Below, piece after piece: positions 20,578 through 32,535 of a stretch of 64,000 bases of DNA. Within the stretch, counting starts at the first letter, position 1; every line of letters begins with the position of its first letter. The stretch is from Spisula solida. Taxonomy: Eukaryota > Mollusca > Bivalvia > Venerida > Mactridae. The notes beneath the pieces are model-generated. The model had not been told where the DNA came from, did not search any database, and worked only from the letters and a program-made list of their open reading frames with translations. A program made the translations under genes and the position numbers. The stretch covers positions 28,704,784-28,768,783 of the forward strand of contig OX365953.1 in assembly GCA_947247005.1 (NCBI GenBank). The letters are read 5' to 3'.

Positions 20578-20776
20578 ACATATATACATGTAATCAACAT
20601 TTTATACGTAAAGATTGTGTGACATTAGGAAATTAGCACACATTTTATACATGTTATCAACATTTTTTATACGTAAAGATTGTGTGACATTATGAAATTA
20701 GCACACATTTTATACATGTAATCAACATTTTATACGAAAAGATTGTGTGACATTAGGAAATTAGCACACATTTTAT
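20578..20776. repeat. 65-bp tandem repeat, three copies
   Basis: Unit opens TATACATGTAATCAACATTT and continues through AAAGATTGTGTGACATTAGG to AGCACACATTT. The three copies differ at only a few positions, so the expansion looks recent. Confidence 0.9.
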
Positions 20777-21353
20777 CTACAATAACTACTGTAGGGCATA
20801 AAGCCAATACCATCGGTTGGTCTTTGTCTGTATTATCATTTGTCTTCTGGCATCACAAGCAAAACTAAAGGAACAAGTTAGGACCTTTGGAGACCGTGCC
20901 TGATTAACGTATTTGGTGGAGTTCTATATTAACTAGTAAGTATGTAAGTAAAGTCTTTTTTACGAGGTTAACATATTTACAATAATACAATCTTCCATTA
21001 TGGTCCTCAAAGTTCCATATTTCCGCCTGGACCATCCTGGTTTGATTCCCGAAGTAAACAAGTCATAGAATGGGAAATTGTCAGTTGCTAATGAAAGAGA
21101 AGGTTTGTGTACCTTGTTAATTCAAGACAAAGTGATAAGATATACTTTCCACCGTATATTATACCGGTATGACTTTGGAAAACCACTGAAGCAAAATAGC
21201 ACGGAAAATTTGACTGGATCCTGACTTTATACATAAATATATTACAAGGTTCTTGCGTTGAATATATAAATTTCCGCGAGCAAATCGTGCAATTTATCAG
21301 TCAATTAGATTTGCATTGGCGTATTATAGGTAACTTTTCAAACGGGGAGATTT

Positions 21354-21570
21354 ATAGTCCAGTTAGGATAAAATTCCAGTGACGCAGCGGTCGAGTCAAC
21401 TATAACGGTGTAAAACCAATTATAAAGGCTTATACTGTACAAACAACTATAGTTTCAATGCTAAACTAACATACTAAACTTCGCTCTACCTGTTTAGACA
21501 ATGGGCATGTGATTTTTTGCATACACATAAACTGCAACGTCACTGTCACAATATCCTAACTGGAGTATAC
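21354..21570 (+). mobile_element. MITE family F, copy 1
   Basis: Begins TATAGTCCAGTTAGGATA and ends TATCCTAACTGGAGTATA, an inverted terminal pair. Shares TAACGGTGTAAAACCAATTA plus TAAAGGCTTA with copy 2. Confidence 0.75.
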
Positions 21571-21888
21571 TGTACAAACTCTGTGATTAGATACAAGATA
21601 CAAAATATAAGATTTATTTCAATAGTACAAGGCCACCAGCCCAAAATACAGAAAACATGATTCAATAGCATAATTATAGTGATGTTTTCTTTAAACAATT
21701 ATATTTACAAGGCGATTTATAAATTTATATTAATTTGAATAGTGTTAATACATAGTATTGGTCTTTTCTTGTATCGTTAAAGTACATAAACATACATAAC
21801 CTAACATACACCTATACCCATCGAGCGTATTCGTAAAACATTCCGCTAATGAAAACATACAACCGGAATTATAAATATAGACAATATA

Positions 21889-22078
21889 GTATAGTTTCAA
21901 TCAGAGATGCAGCGGGTCCACTATTACGGTGTAAAACCAATTATAAAGGCTTAAATTGCAAAGCTAATTAAACTACATCATACTATATTCGCACTACCTA
22001 TTCAGACAATGGTTGTAATATTCTGTGTACATATAAACGACTAATTCAATCTCATTAGATCCTAACTGAATATAATAT
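21889..22078 (+). mobile_element. MITE family F, copy 2
   Basis: Shares the TACGGTGTAAAACCAATTAT core, CAGACAATGG and the ATCCTAACTGAATATA end with copy 1; the left end is more diverged. Confidence 0.65.
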
Positions 22079-22306
22079 TAGCTGTTAAATCATGCTAATA
22101 GAAGGTCAAAAGTCGTGTCAAGTTCTCCGTACGATAATTCTGATGAAAACAATAAAAATATAATATTCAACAGGTGCGTCCTGTAAATTTGTTTTATTAA
22201 GCTATTTATCTCCTAAATTATGCTGCATAGGCAGTTGCATGCATAGATGTGTCGCAATATAATATTGTTTTTATTTTATGTATATAGAGGATATTACATG
22301 AGTGTC

Positions 22307-22415
22307 TTTCCATATTGAATTTATTAAACGAGTTGAATAAAATAATAAAATGCGAGGCTCTGCCGAGCATTTTATCGATTTTTTTCAACGAGTTTAATAA
22401 ATTCAATGTGGAAAG
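22307..22415. repeat. Foldback hairpin with GC-rich tip
   Basis: Arms TTTCCATATTGAATTTATTA and TAATAAATTCAATGTGGAAA pair almost fully, then GTTGAATAAAA and TTTTTTTCAAC, with the tip GCGAGGCTCTGCCGAGC. About 45-base arms. Apparent ORFs on both strands come from the palindrome. Confidence 0.8.
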
Positions 22416-23022
22416 TTACAAATGTAATGTTCTTTTTATCACATGTAAGCCTTTTCTGGCCGAAACATTAAATAGCTACTTATTTTTCACTATAATAAAC
22501 GCGCAATTTTGACGACGTCGCCTATCCTTTGAATGACGTCGCGTGATAGCTTTATTACACTAGTGTATTATCAAAAATAAATAATGGCTTTATTACTCTG
22601 CCGCGACGTCAAACATGTGATAAATAATAATTCAGTTAATATAAATAATAATAATTATTATATATTCTGTTTTAACTATATTTGTAATACAAATGGTTGT
22701 AGGATGTGACGAGGATGTGACAGACAGGCTTGTCAACCTGTCCGAGGGTGTCCAAGGTTAAATAAATCATGAATCTGGTCCGACAGCACAACTAATTAAT
22801 TGGCTACAGATGTTGGTAATGGACCCTGGGATCACAGTTATTATGTTTGTGAACTAATGTGGTATATATCCTCTCATAAAAAAGGTAAGTCAGAAGTTAA
22901 TAATTTTTAATATCTTATTTATTTGCTAATCGTAATTGTTCGTGTATTTTACTTATGCAGATTGATAATAATTATACAATCATATGTACGAGTGGAATAC
23001 AAAATGTATGCATTTTAATTTA

Positions 23023-23243
23023 ATACTGTAAAATAATTATTTTTCGAGGGTGTTGAATTCTCGTTGATTTCGTTGTTAAACTTGACCACGAATTATAGTA
23101 CCCACAATTAATCGATCTCCCAAATACAGGACATGAGTTCACCCTTCAATGTTTGAATCCACGAATTTTCGACCCTACGAAAACGGAGTTTTATCAAAAT
23201 CCACGAAATTTAATACTCACGAAAATGTGTGATTTTACAGTAT
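23023..23243. mobile_element. Small MITE with ATACTGTAAAAT ends
   Basis: 12-bp inverted ends ATACTGTAAAAT / ATTTTACAGTAT enclose 221 bases with repeated CACGAA words (CACGAATTTTCGACC, CCACGAAATTTAATACTCAC). A related piece may lie near 43060-43140. Confidence 0.55.
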
Positions 23244-23449
23244 AACGTTGTATAGTCACGTGCTGTTAAAACGACATGGTGTTATTGATTTCAGTAGTTT
23301 TTTAATTGAATGGCGAAATGATTAATTTTACTTTAATGCTGTTTTAATATGGCAGAAATCAATTAAAATGAAAATAAAAAAACGGTTTCTTTGATGGCAC
23401 AAAATTTGTCCTGTCATTCTACGGTAGAAGAACGGTTTGACTCGTTATA

Positions 23450-24077
23450 CAGGGTGATCATTAATATATGGTAACATAAACAACTTTAATAAGTTTGTCA
23501 GTTGTCAAGATACTATATGTTGTTATATACCTTTTATTAACATACATATGTAAGTTTTATTCTACACATAAATCATTTTCAAATGCCATATACCTTTTTC
23601 ACAGCATATGTTCGAAATGTTCCCCTTTATTCTGCATAACTTCAAAACCAGCCCCAAAATGCGTCGAAAATGACCTATCGAAACCTTGCATGTTACACCA
23701 CCGATGCTACAAATTTCACACTGTATTTAAGTTTTCAAACAAATATTGTTTCTGGTTATGGAGTATTCATTCCATCCTCTAGGCATTTACACTAAAAGAA
23801 ACCCGAAGGGTTTAAGTCTGGTGAGTGTAGAGGCCAAGTAAATGTATGGTCTTCGGCGAAATGATACAGTGGCCAAATTTCTTCAAAATCACTGAAAATA
23901 TACGCCAGCATCAAGGACGATATGGACGTCACCTTTATATAACATGCATTTATTTTTCATATCCAAAAAAAACTTGGGTTCATTAGCTTTATAACAAGGG
24001 TCAAACCACTTCTCTATCATAATATCTAACAAAGTTATTAAAGTTATTTATGTTACCATATATTAATGATCACCCTG
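23450..24077 (-). mobile_element. Mariner/Tc1-like element remnant, copy 2 (inverted)
   Basis: Same family as 9326-9949 in opposite orientation: TA on both sides (23448-23449, 24078-24079), same TIR CAGGGTGATCATTAATATAT, and WPLHSPDLNP read on the minus strand. Size almost equal (628 versus 624), suggesting both derive from one deleted, non-autonomous master copy. Confidence 0.85.
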
Positions 24078-24116
24078 TACCAATCGCATGTGACATTGCA
24101 AGCGAACGTCACCCAG

Positions 24117-24372
24117 TATAGCACGGATAATTTGACTTGATCCTGACCTTTATGCATAACTATATATCACGGTTCTTGAGTTGAATATATAAATCTCCGC
24201 CAGGAAATCGTGCAATATCGATCCTTTAGATTTGTGTTAGTATAACATCTCGAGCGTCTTCGTGACGCTTCCCGCTTTTGAAAACATACATCCGGGATTA
24301 CAAATATAGACAATGTATCAAGAGTCGTGCTAATAGAAGGTCGAGAGTCGTATCAAATTCTCCGGACAAATA
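24117..24372 (+). mobile_element. MITE family B copy
   Basis: Near full length: starts TATAGCACGGATAATTTGAC and ends GTATCAAATTCTCCGGAC. Contains AAATCGTGCAATATCG and GAAAACATACATCCGG. Confidence 0.75.
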
Positions 24373-24689
24373 TCACTCTTTTTTCAGTTTATTTGTAGTC
24401 GACCTATTTTACGTAATGTCTTAAAATGGATCGATAATTGTAAAGTTTGAGCACTCACGTTTTAGTTATTTTCGTAAGCACATAGTGAATAAAATATATA
24501 ATAGAGGGTCATCTCTGCCCGCTACCTATTTCCTAAAAGCCATACAAGCTGTTGTAGCACAATTAAATGTATTATAAGAAAAGTTCAGTTACCAATGTCC
24601 GAGGGCTACTTCCAGCAGTTAAGCCGTTCAGCCAACCTTTGACATTTTAACTTCCCCTGGTCTTGGGCTACCTAAAAAAAACCTGCGTT

Positions 24690-24935
24690 CGAGTCTCCCT
24701 GGGGAGAGTAGTTATCTCCTGGTGGGTGTGCAGCCAACATCGATCTGCGGCACCCAAAAATATCGAACATGTATAGGCCCCGCCCTCACAGATACCAATT
24801 AACACCTTGGTCAAGTGGAGAATGTGGGTTATTCTTGCTCAGAGAAGTTAAGCAGTGGCGCAGACGGGATGGAACCCGGGACCTGTCAATCCCGAAGCGC
24901 GCGCCGTACCTCTAGGCCACCACCCACCACTATTC
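24690..24935 (-). mobile_element. tRNA-derived SINE, family 2
   Basis: On the minus strand TGGCCTAGAGGTA (A box-like) is followed by GGGTTCCATCCC (B box) 40 bases on, then an unrelated body. Looks like a SINE head rather than a working tRNA gene. Confidence 0.55.
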
Positions 24936-25063
24936 TGTTTCCAGTTTCAAAACTTCACCGTAAGAGGAAATGTTTCAAAATGATGGAAAATAAGTCAAAA
25001 TCGAAATTTAGGAATTTCAAGTTAACAAACCCATTCCTGTTACCTTTTAGAAAACTATTTTGA

Positions 25064-26120
25064 TGGCAGTCAATTATAACTACACTCTTGCTGGTTTTAG
25101 ATAATTTAAAAGTGATTTTAAAACAATCTTATAAATCTTATAATCTTAATATAATGTTCTTGTATTTCTTTTAAAGGATTGAGCACATTGGTCATGAAAT
25201 AACTTTCATTTAACAATCAAAATTTTAATGAAACCGTATGTTGTACTTGATAGAGATGATAACACTATGATGAACTAATTACAGATAACATATATAATTA
25301 TTCAGAGGTTAGCGTATGTCAGTGTGTTAAAACTGAGATATCGTTTGATATTCAAGTACTACGAGTTTGACGTCTAACATGCAATCCAGGGACGGCTACA
25401 TTGTATAACATGCGTTGAGAACGGGAAGGGAGGGGCGTTCAATTGAAACCACGACCCCAACCCCGGGGAATAGCGGGGATATTTACTCCTGCTTTTTTAA
25501 CCCTGGTAAAATACCTGCCTCCAGGGCCATACAGATAGTAAAATCCACGCAAATTTCCCCGCCCTATACCTTACGACTACAGACCCGCTATTTTTGGTGA
25601 TTCTCTAGGGTATTTGGACAACTCAGAAGCCAGCGCAACCGCTTGAAGGCCTAACTAAAGTATCACCCATATTTTTCACGTTTCATTTTGTACGTTTAAG
25701 AGATATGCCATAGAAAACATTATTACAAAATTGTAAAAAAGCCTTTTTAAAGTTTGCCCAAGTTCAAGGGGTGCCGGATCACAACCTCTTACTGCATCCA
25801 CTACTGCATTTTAAAAATAATTCTACGTAAATATAGAAACTGACAAGGTTAGGTATCACAATTATGCATGAATGAACCTCATTCACTCTAGTACCATATT
25901 TGAATATCCGAGTAAAGATATCATTTTATATATTTATTTAAATATGTTTGATGACATGTGTAAAACACATACACACATTTAAATCATTTTAATAGTTTAA
26001 GTGAATGAAATTAATTCGAACGATCTATGAATAACTGACGATTGAGAGCAAACAAAAAACTAGTTATATACATGTACACATATTTGCTTCTAAATTAGAG
26101 TTGAATAATAATTATATAGA
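25064..26120. other. No recognised feature
   Basis: About 1 kb of AT-rich DNA. A GC-richer patch at 25390-25660 (ACCCCAACCCCGGGGAATAG) has no recognisable coding sense. Confidence 0.4.
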
Positions 26121-26294
26121 CTACAGTACAACCTCTGTATAACAAAACCCTTTGGGAGTGGCAAATATTCAGCTTTTATACGTAGGTTGAATTTAGAGTA
26201 AATTTCAGCTTAAGGAAATTTTGAAGATGTTGTTATATAGAGGTACATGTAGTTGCTATACAGAGGGCCACTCTCTAGAGGTTGTACTGTAGTT
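26121..26294. mobile_element. Tigger/pogo-like MITE
   Basis: TA-flanked element starting CAGTACAACCTCTGTATAAC; the other end reads AGAGGTTGTACTG. Terminal repeats of about 13-16 bp of the CAGTxxAACCTCTxTATA type belong to pogo/Tigger derivatives. Confidence 0.65.
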
Positions 26295-26324
26295 ATAACC
26301 ACTAAAATGTTAGTGTGTTTCTAC

Positions 26325-26940
26325 AGGAGTTCAAGATGTGCGTGAAGTTAACTGCCAATTGCCAATTGCCAGTTCAAAACATTTGAATCCTGAACTTGAA
26401 AATGACACCTATCTTCACATTCTAACTGCCATTTGCGAGACCCCCCATCTAACAGCACACTCAAGCTACCAACTCTGGATTCCGCTTGCAAACAAATCGC
26501 CCCACTCTCACTGCCAATGCCAGACTTCACATCTTAAAGAAGCGAATCGTCAATTCAAGATTCTGCTAGCATATCGAAACGAATCATCAACAGGCAGCTA
26601 ACTACATAACGTATAAACCTAACTACTGTATTACTTATTGGGAGACTATACAAATTTAGTTTGTATTCCTTATTTCGAACAAAAGCATCTTTGATATCCG
26701 GCCACTGTATGACTTAATGGGAGACTATACAATGTAACGTGTATGACTTATTGCGATAACCTAAAGTTGAGTCGTTAATACACAGTGAACTTTACACTCT
26801 GACCGTAAATTCCAGACCTCATATCTAAGCGATGCTGGCAAGTGACAACTTATTTCACACACCAACTGTCAATTCTAGATTCTGTTTGCATGCAAGCGAC
26901 TCGTCAACTGATGACTGGCAACGGACAGCAGGCCTCGCGC
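26325..26940. repeat. GCGTGAAGTTAACTGCCA repeat cluster
   Basis: Begins TGCGTGAAGTTAACTGCCAA and contains several degenerate variants of AACTGCCAATTGCCA. A related inverted patch occurs at 33955-34165, ending GCTAACTTCACGCAC. Low-complexity spacer or non-autonomous element; the 87-codon frame here is probably incidental. Confidence 0.45.
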
Positions 26941-27146
26941 ACAGTTTGAAACAACCCTCTTTATTAATTTATTAATAATAATAATGATTTATAAACTTTA
27001 TCCTTACTATATAATATAGTTTATAATATTATAAAGACGTTATATTAAGTAGGCAACATTAAAGGTTACTAATCGTTGAGCAGAAGTGTACTTTATATCT
27101 TCTAACTGGGGTCAACAACTTATGTGTTTTGAGTGCCTTTTGTACA

Positions 27147-27320
27147 ATGATTCATCATTTATTTGCCATAGTGGCATTGTTAATCTTTACGACTCATTTA
27201 ATCGTTATTCAGTCAAACCAGTATTTCTCGGATTCAACCTCCGATCATCGATTGCCTTCTTCCGCTGGCTACTTCTTTTCTTCACATGCGGAGGAAATTC
27301 TTGGAAAACACATGGCCTGA
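27147..27320 (+). CDS. Possible small secreted protein or first exon (speculative)
   Basis: ATG at 27147 opens 57 codons that begin with a signal peptide-like stretch: MIHHLFAIVALLIFTTHLIV, then polar residues (SDSTSDHRLPSS) and a stop. No introns, neighbours or family support it, and an overlapping 114-codon frame exists. Could equally be chance. Confidence 0.2.
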   Translation: MIHHLFAIVALLIFTTHLIVIQSNQYFSDSTSDHRLPSSAGYFFSSHAEEILGKHMA

Positions 27321-28197
27321 CTTACGCGGAAACTGAACCAGATATCCTGGGCACAAATGTGTCCCTATACGTACTAGAGCATTTCATTTTACGATGGTTA
27401 TCAAATGAATTAATTCGACTATTCCATTAGATGGCGAACTTGTAATACACACGTACATGGGGAAACGTTGTCCCAGTTTACTGGTGCTTGCAAAGGAGCG
27501 GGTATCGGTCTGGTGGGTTACACGGGAGGCTGGTGAAGGGTTTTAGCCTCTTCCAACATTTGATGCATTATGAGTTGAAGCTAACGCGGATATGGAGTTC
27601 TTTTAAGTCAATTTTAAGTACACTTAGAACAAACAAAAACTGTCTTATGACATTATGTCGATAAAACACAATATTGACAGTATCCAAACAATTACAAAAT
27701 AGGTATCATAACTTTCTAGTGAAACATAAAAAACTTAAACTAAAATAAAAGAGATAAAAACGGAATGAAATAACAATTTTACCTCGTACAAGTAGTCTAT
27801 CCTTTCCGTACGCTGTACAAGCTCCCGATGTTGACCCTGATCTTTTTTAAATATCTGATACAAGGATTTTATCTAGTACAAACTGTATTGTGTTAAGTAG
27901 TATACTATATACGAGTGCATGACTTAAATAATGATTAAATTTAAACATGTTCATAGTTGGTATAGTAATACTAGTACATTCAGTTTACCACATACGGCCA
28001 GCGCTGTGGGTGAGAGCGCGCTATATATAATATGTACTCACCCGTAAACTCGTTTTATTTCTTTTGATGAAGCGTGTGAATATGATATGATTAAAATATG
28101 ATTAAAATTTTAACCTGATACTGAAATGTATACATGAATATGAATGCATGAACAAGATGCGTGTGCAGTATAGGCCTACACCACTTTCCACGAGAAA

Positions 28198-28413
28198 TAT
28201 AGTTCAGCCAGAAAATTGAGACGACTCTCGACCTTCTATTAGCATAATTGAACAGCTGATCTTGTCTATAATTAAACCCCGGCTGTATGCTTTTATAAGA
28301 CTCGGGAGAGTTTCAACAAGACGCTCGGTGTGTAATACTAACCTAAATCTAAAGGACCGATATTGCACGATTTGCTTGCGGAAATTTATATATTCAACGC
28401 AAGAACCTTGTAT
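28198..28413 (-). mobile_element. MITE family B copy, reverse, abutting the next copy
   Basis: Begins TATAGTTCAGCCAGAAAATT, continues CGACTCTCGACCTTCTATTA and stops at GCAAGAACCTTGTA, where the next copy begins. About 50 bases of its far end are missing. Confidence 0.7.
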
Positions 28414-28672
28414 AGCACAGAGAATTTGACATGATCCTGACCTTAATGCATGAATATATTACAAGGTTCTTGCTTTGATTATATAAATTTCCGCAAGCAA
28501 ATCGTGCAATATCGGTCCTTTGAGTTTGTGTTGGTATTACATCTCGAGCGTCTTCGTGATACTTTCCGCTTATGAAAACATACAGTCGGGATTATAAATA
28601 TAGACAATATATCAGCTGTTAAATTATGCTAATTGAAGGTCGAGAGTTGTGTCAAATTTGCTGGACTATAAT
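28414..28672 (+). mobile_element. MITE family B copy, forward
   Basis: Full-length copy from TAGCACAGAGAATTTGACAT to AAATTTGCTGGACTATA. With the reverse copy it forms a head-to-head inverted pair. Confidence 0.75.
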
Positions 28673-28680
28673 GCATTTGT

Positions 28681-28735
28681 ATATTCATGCATAAAGGTCA
28701 GGATCAAGTCAAATTATCCGATCTTTTTATACACG
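28681..28735 (-). mobile_element. MITE family B end fragment, reverse
   Basis: ATATTCATGCATAAAGGTCA followed by GGATCAAGTCAAATTATCC is the displaced outer end of a reverse copy. It fits the piece missing from 28198-28413. Confidence 0.65.
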
Positions 28736-29127
28736 ATGTATTATGGGTCCATTTATAATGCGTTTGAAGTACGCTTCTTGTATATTCCTAGCGTTGTTTT
28801 GTGTTCCGTTTATAAAATATCGAATACTGACAATTTAAGACTTCGAGTAAACGATGCTAACAGGCTGTCCAATATTATCGGTAACACGAGATGTACCTCA
28901 ATATGATCACGCATGTCCCAGACTGAGATCACGTTATCGTTTGGCCGCGAATATCTAATTTATTACTACAGTGGTGCCTATATTAGGCTGTACGTGACAA
29001 GTCGTTTTATTATATACCATCTCCCCATAACGAAGCGCAATAGTATGTTATAACTAGAAGTCGGAATGGCATATTCAGGCTTCGTAGTTTATAGTACATA
29101 AATACGTCACTACCAAGTGTCTACACT

Positions 29128-29440
29128 ATAGGATGGACAAGTGGTTCAATGGTGAGATCTAGTGACTGCTGATCCGAAGGTTGTGGGTTCGATTTCTCCT
29201 CCAGTCGGATCTAAAACAGACATGCTTTTCAGTGTTTCCGACCTTACATAACTAAATCTACTTTAGTCTTTCGGACGAGACTACAAAAACCGAGGTCCCG
29301 TGCAGATGCTTTACAGCAGGCACGTAAAAGAACCAGTGATGCTTCTGAAACTGAGGCATCTTCTGTATCATGCACTATCTCCCAAAAACTAAAATGACTA
29401 ACCTCTTCTGGGGGATAAATAATAGCATATAAATCGAGAT
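29128..29440 (+). mobile_element. tRNA-derived SINE, family 3
   Basis: A box-like AAGTGGTTCAATGGTGAG and B box GGTTGTGGGTTCGATTTC start a 300-bp unit whose body (CTTTCGGACGAGACTAC, CACGTAAAAGAACCAGTGAT, CATGCACTATCTCCC) is repeated in reverse at 41167-41395; the head recurs in reverse at 42955-43030. Confidence 0.8.
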
Positions 29441-30530
29441 CGTGTTTACATTTATTTCATACTACTAGAAAACACATGACCAAGGGACACCAAAGTCAAG
29501 TATATAAGTAGTTAGGGACACTGACCTTTTAAAAAAGTTTTGAACGTATGTTCGCTTTAACGATATTACCGGTAATCAAATTCTATCAATTACAAAAAAC
29601 AGGCGTAAAATAATTCTACCAATTAATAATCAGAAAAATGATAGTTCACCTTGATGACTTTACGCAAACGATTTTTTTTAAATAATAATTCTACTAATTT
29701 CCCAAAATGCTCAGTTTAGCAACATAAATGTTCATTTCGTGGTAAAACCCCCAAAATGTCGTCAATTCTCATTTTACGTACTATTTTTTTTATTGCTATA
29801 GTGTTATTTTGTACAATACATGTACTGTTACTTATAGTGTAATAACTCACTCGCCTGTCAGCTCGGTTACAGATGTAGAGTAAAGATTACTTGTACAAAT
29901 GTGTCGTGCTAATAACGGCAACACTTTATGTCATAATATTAGACAGTTCTGTCAGGTATCATTAAGAAACAAGGCAAACTGACTGAATACATGGCTTGTC
30001 AGTCGCATACTGTACTCACATACTGTTCTAGTAGGTCTCATCTTGTAAAATTGTTGCGAAATGAATACATGTACATTTCTTATAGAAGGAATAAATACGA
30101 TTTAGTTACATGTAAATTTTCAATCGTAATACAAATGTATTTCCTTATTTCTCGGTACGTTCGGTTAACTCAGTAGGTAGCGTGTTGAACTCACAAAATG
30201 CTTCGACTTTATTAACAGGGATATGATTTTGTACAAATTTCTGCTAAAACATTTTGACGGTAATCTATACAATTATAATAATAATACGTAATAAAGACTT
30301 TATTTATAGAGGGAACATACTTGACATAACTGACTGTCAATCTGCCGTAAGGTCCTCAACAGTAAAACATTAAAATAACAGAAAAATGACATCAATAAAT
30401 CTAAAGCCCATGCACAAAATAGCAAGCGTATAGATATATAATGATTTAAACAAACTACATTCTCAAAACATACCAACACAATTGCACATGTACATGAACT
30501 TAGAGGCATCAAAAATGTTTCCACATTGTG

Positions 30531-30699
30531 TTACCTCATATAATAGAACCATTTTATATCAAGCGCTTTGAATTTATTGAGTGTATCAGACTGCTGAATA
30601 GGACTGGGTAAGGCATTCCAAATAGATGATCCTGAATATTCGAATGACTTACGGAAAAGCTCAGTATTAGGACAAGGAGAATAAATTTGACGCCTATAT
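30531..30699 (-). pseudogene. LINE ORF2 C-terminus, right of the insertion
   Basis: RRQIYSPCPNTELFRKSFEY and SGSSIWNALPSPIQQSDTLN match the LPRxxLxxxSFxYxGxxxWNxLP ending of LINE proteins. Confidence 0.75.
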
Positions 30700-30710
30700 G
30701 TCGACTGTAG

Positions 30711-30892
30711 CAACGTTAAATGTCGCATCAACGCTTAATGTCGCACCTGACGTTAAATGTCGCAAGGCTGACGCTAAATGTCGCAACCGACGCTAAATGT
30801 CGCAATCCCCACTGACGCTAAATGTCGCATCTGTGACGTTAAATGTCGCAACAAACTGGCCTGACGTTAAATGTCGCAACATTAACGCTAAA
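30711..30892 (+). repeat. Left array of nine ACGYTAAATGTCGCA motifs
   Basis: Nine 15-base motifs separated by irregular 2-12 base spacers. One copy is variant (ACGCTTAATGTCGCA). Confidence 0.9.
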
Positions 30893-31119
30893 TGTCGCAA
30901 TCCTTTATAAACACTCATTTGTAGTATTACTGTTCTAGTTTAAGTCCAGACGTATCCACAGTTCTTAGGGGTTTACCCAAAGGGGTATGACACATAAGCA
31001 TTTAGTGATAAAAAACTGTTTTCAAAAAAACTTCTACTATGTAAATGTATATTGTATGAAATTTACACAGTAGAAATAAAAAAATATTTTTTTTAAAAAA
31101 AAATCACTGCAGGTTCATG

Positions 31120-32100
31120 ACTGTGTCGAACTCGTAAAAATGCCGTACGGACCTTTCGGATTGATAATCACCCTCGGGCTGAAGCCACTCGGGCGATTAT
31201 GCTTCCTGCGGGCCGATTATCTAGACCCCGTCCTACATAGCCGTGCATTATCCTCTAAGTAACTCATCGTGCGGGTTTGAATGCTACTTTTCGTAAACAC
31301 AAATAAATTGATGTCAACAGAATTTCAATTATGATTTACATAATTATTTATTAAGTGTATTTTGCATTGTTCGACAAATACTCGGTAACTGGAACTACAC
31401 AGACCTTGGTCGTGATGAAACCAGTATAATTAAGTATAATCCGTAACGAAACGGGTTTCTACCGGGCATACCGTATATAACCATAATTCGGGTATATGCT
31501 ATCGGTATGAAACGCACTTTACTGGGACTCAACCGGTGTAGAGCCAGGGTTCAGCGCAGTCCAAATAATGCCGGTATACCACGGTTTATAAATAAATAAA
31601 ATACCAGAATAGGTTTGCACCTATAGTGGATATCGAACTCATACTGTACGACGTCATACGGTCGTAGCAACACGGCTCGTCACGGTTAGCCCGAATCGAC
31701 TAAGAACTTCACGATGTCTCTAAGGTTTATACAACGGGACAAACCGGGGGTGCCAAACCGGCACAAGGTCTGCTGTCAGCTCAGAACCGGGATACACTGT
31801 GGATACAGCGGGATAATCCGTACTGAGACCGGGATGAAACATCGCGGTAGAGCTAATGTGTAGCAATGGTTGTAATCCAGTTTTGACTCCATATTTCGAT
31901 TCTGTTGAAATCTTGTCCCGGTAGCTCCTGATGACTACATGAGGCTTTAAACATTTTGAAACAATCGGATCTATTTTGCCAGTTTGATAAGAGTATCACG
32001 GTTCACCATAGTTCGTCTTGCCGATCCAGCGTTGTTACGGTTGTACGACGGTTCACTGAACCGGGTATACCGAGTAAGATTCGGTTCATCCCGTTAAACC
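31120..32100. other. GC-richer core of the 1.85-kb element, no ORF
   Basis: Between the arms lies about 980 bases, distinctly richer in G+C than the flanks, with recurrent ACCGGG, CCGGTAT and GGGATA words and inverted pieces such as CTCGGGCTGAAGCCACTCGG. No open frame of 60 codons in any of six frames. Nature unknown. Confidence 0.6.
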
Positions 32101-32352
32101 TAAAGGGGATTGACATATAAACTTTTAGTGATTAAAAACTGTTTTCAAAAAAATATTTTTTATTTCTACTGTGTCTATTTTATACAACATACATGTACTT
32201 AGAAGAAATAAAAAAATATTTTTTGAAAACAGTTTTTAATCACTACAGACTTATGTGTCGAACCCCTTTGGGTAAACCCCTAATAACTGTCGACACGTCT
32301 GGACTAAAACTAGAACAGTAATACTATAAAAGAGTGTTTATAAAGGATTGCG

Positions 32353-32535
32353 ACATTTAGCGTTAATGTTGCGACATTTAACGTCAGGCCAGTTTGTTGC
32401 GACATTTAACGTCACAGATGCGACATTTAGCGTCAGGGGGGTTGCGACATTTAGCGTCGGTTGCGACATTTAGCGTCAGCCTTGCGACATTTAACGTCAG
32501 GTGCGACATTTAGCGTCGATGCGACATTTAACGTT
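32353..32535 (-). repeat. Right array of nine TGCGACATTTARCGT motifs
   Basis: Mirror of the left array with the same spacer order (for example the CAGGCCAGTTTGT spacer). Confidence 0.9.

Larger units (their letters stand above)
21195..22140 (+). mobile_element. MITE family B copy split by later insertions
   Basis: The head (about 21195-21353) matches the family B left half (AGCACGGAAAATTTGAC, ATATTACAAGGTTCTTGCGT, AAATCGTGCAAT). The tail (about 21826-21888 and 22080-22130) matches its right half (GAAAACATACAACCGG, TTAGCTGTTAAATCATGC). Two copies of MITE family F lie between the pieces. Confidence 0.6.

Noticed and set aside
22218..22512. Two overlapping 60-codon proteins on opposite strands
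   Set aside because: Both frames come from the long AT-rich palindrome at 22307-22415.
30711..30892. CRISPR-like array of nine short repeats
   Set aside because: Spacers are only 2-12 bases, the array is mirrored in an inverted arm, no cas genes exist, and the DNA is eukaryotic. It is the arm of a TIR element.
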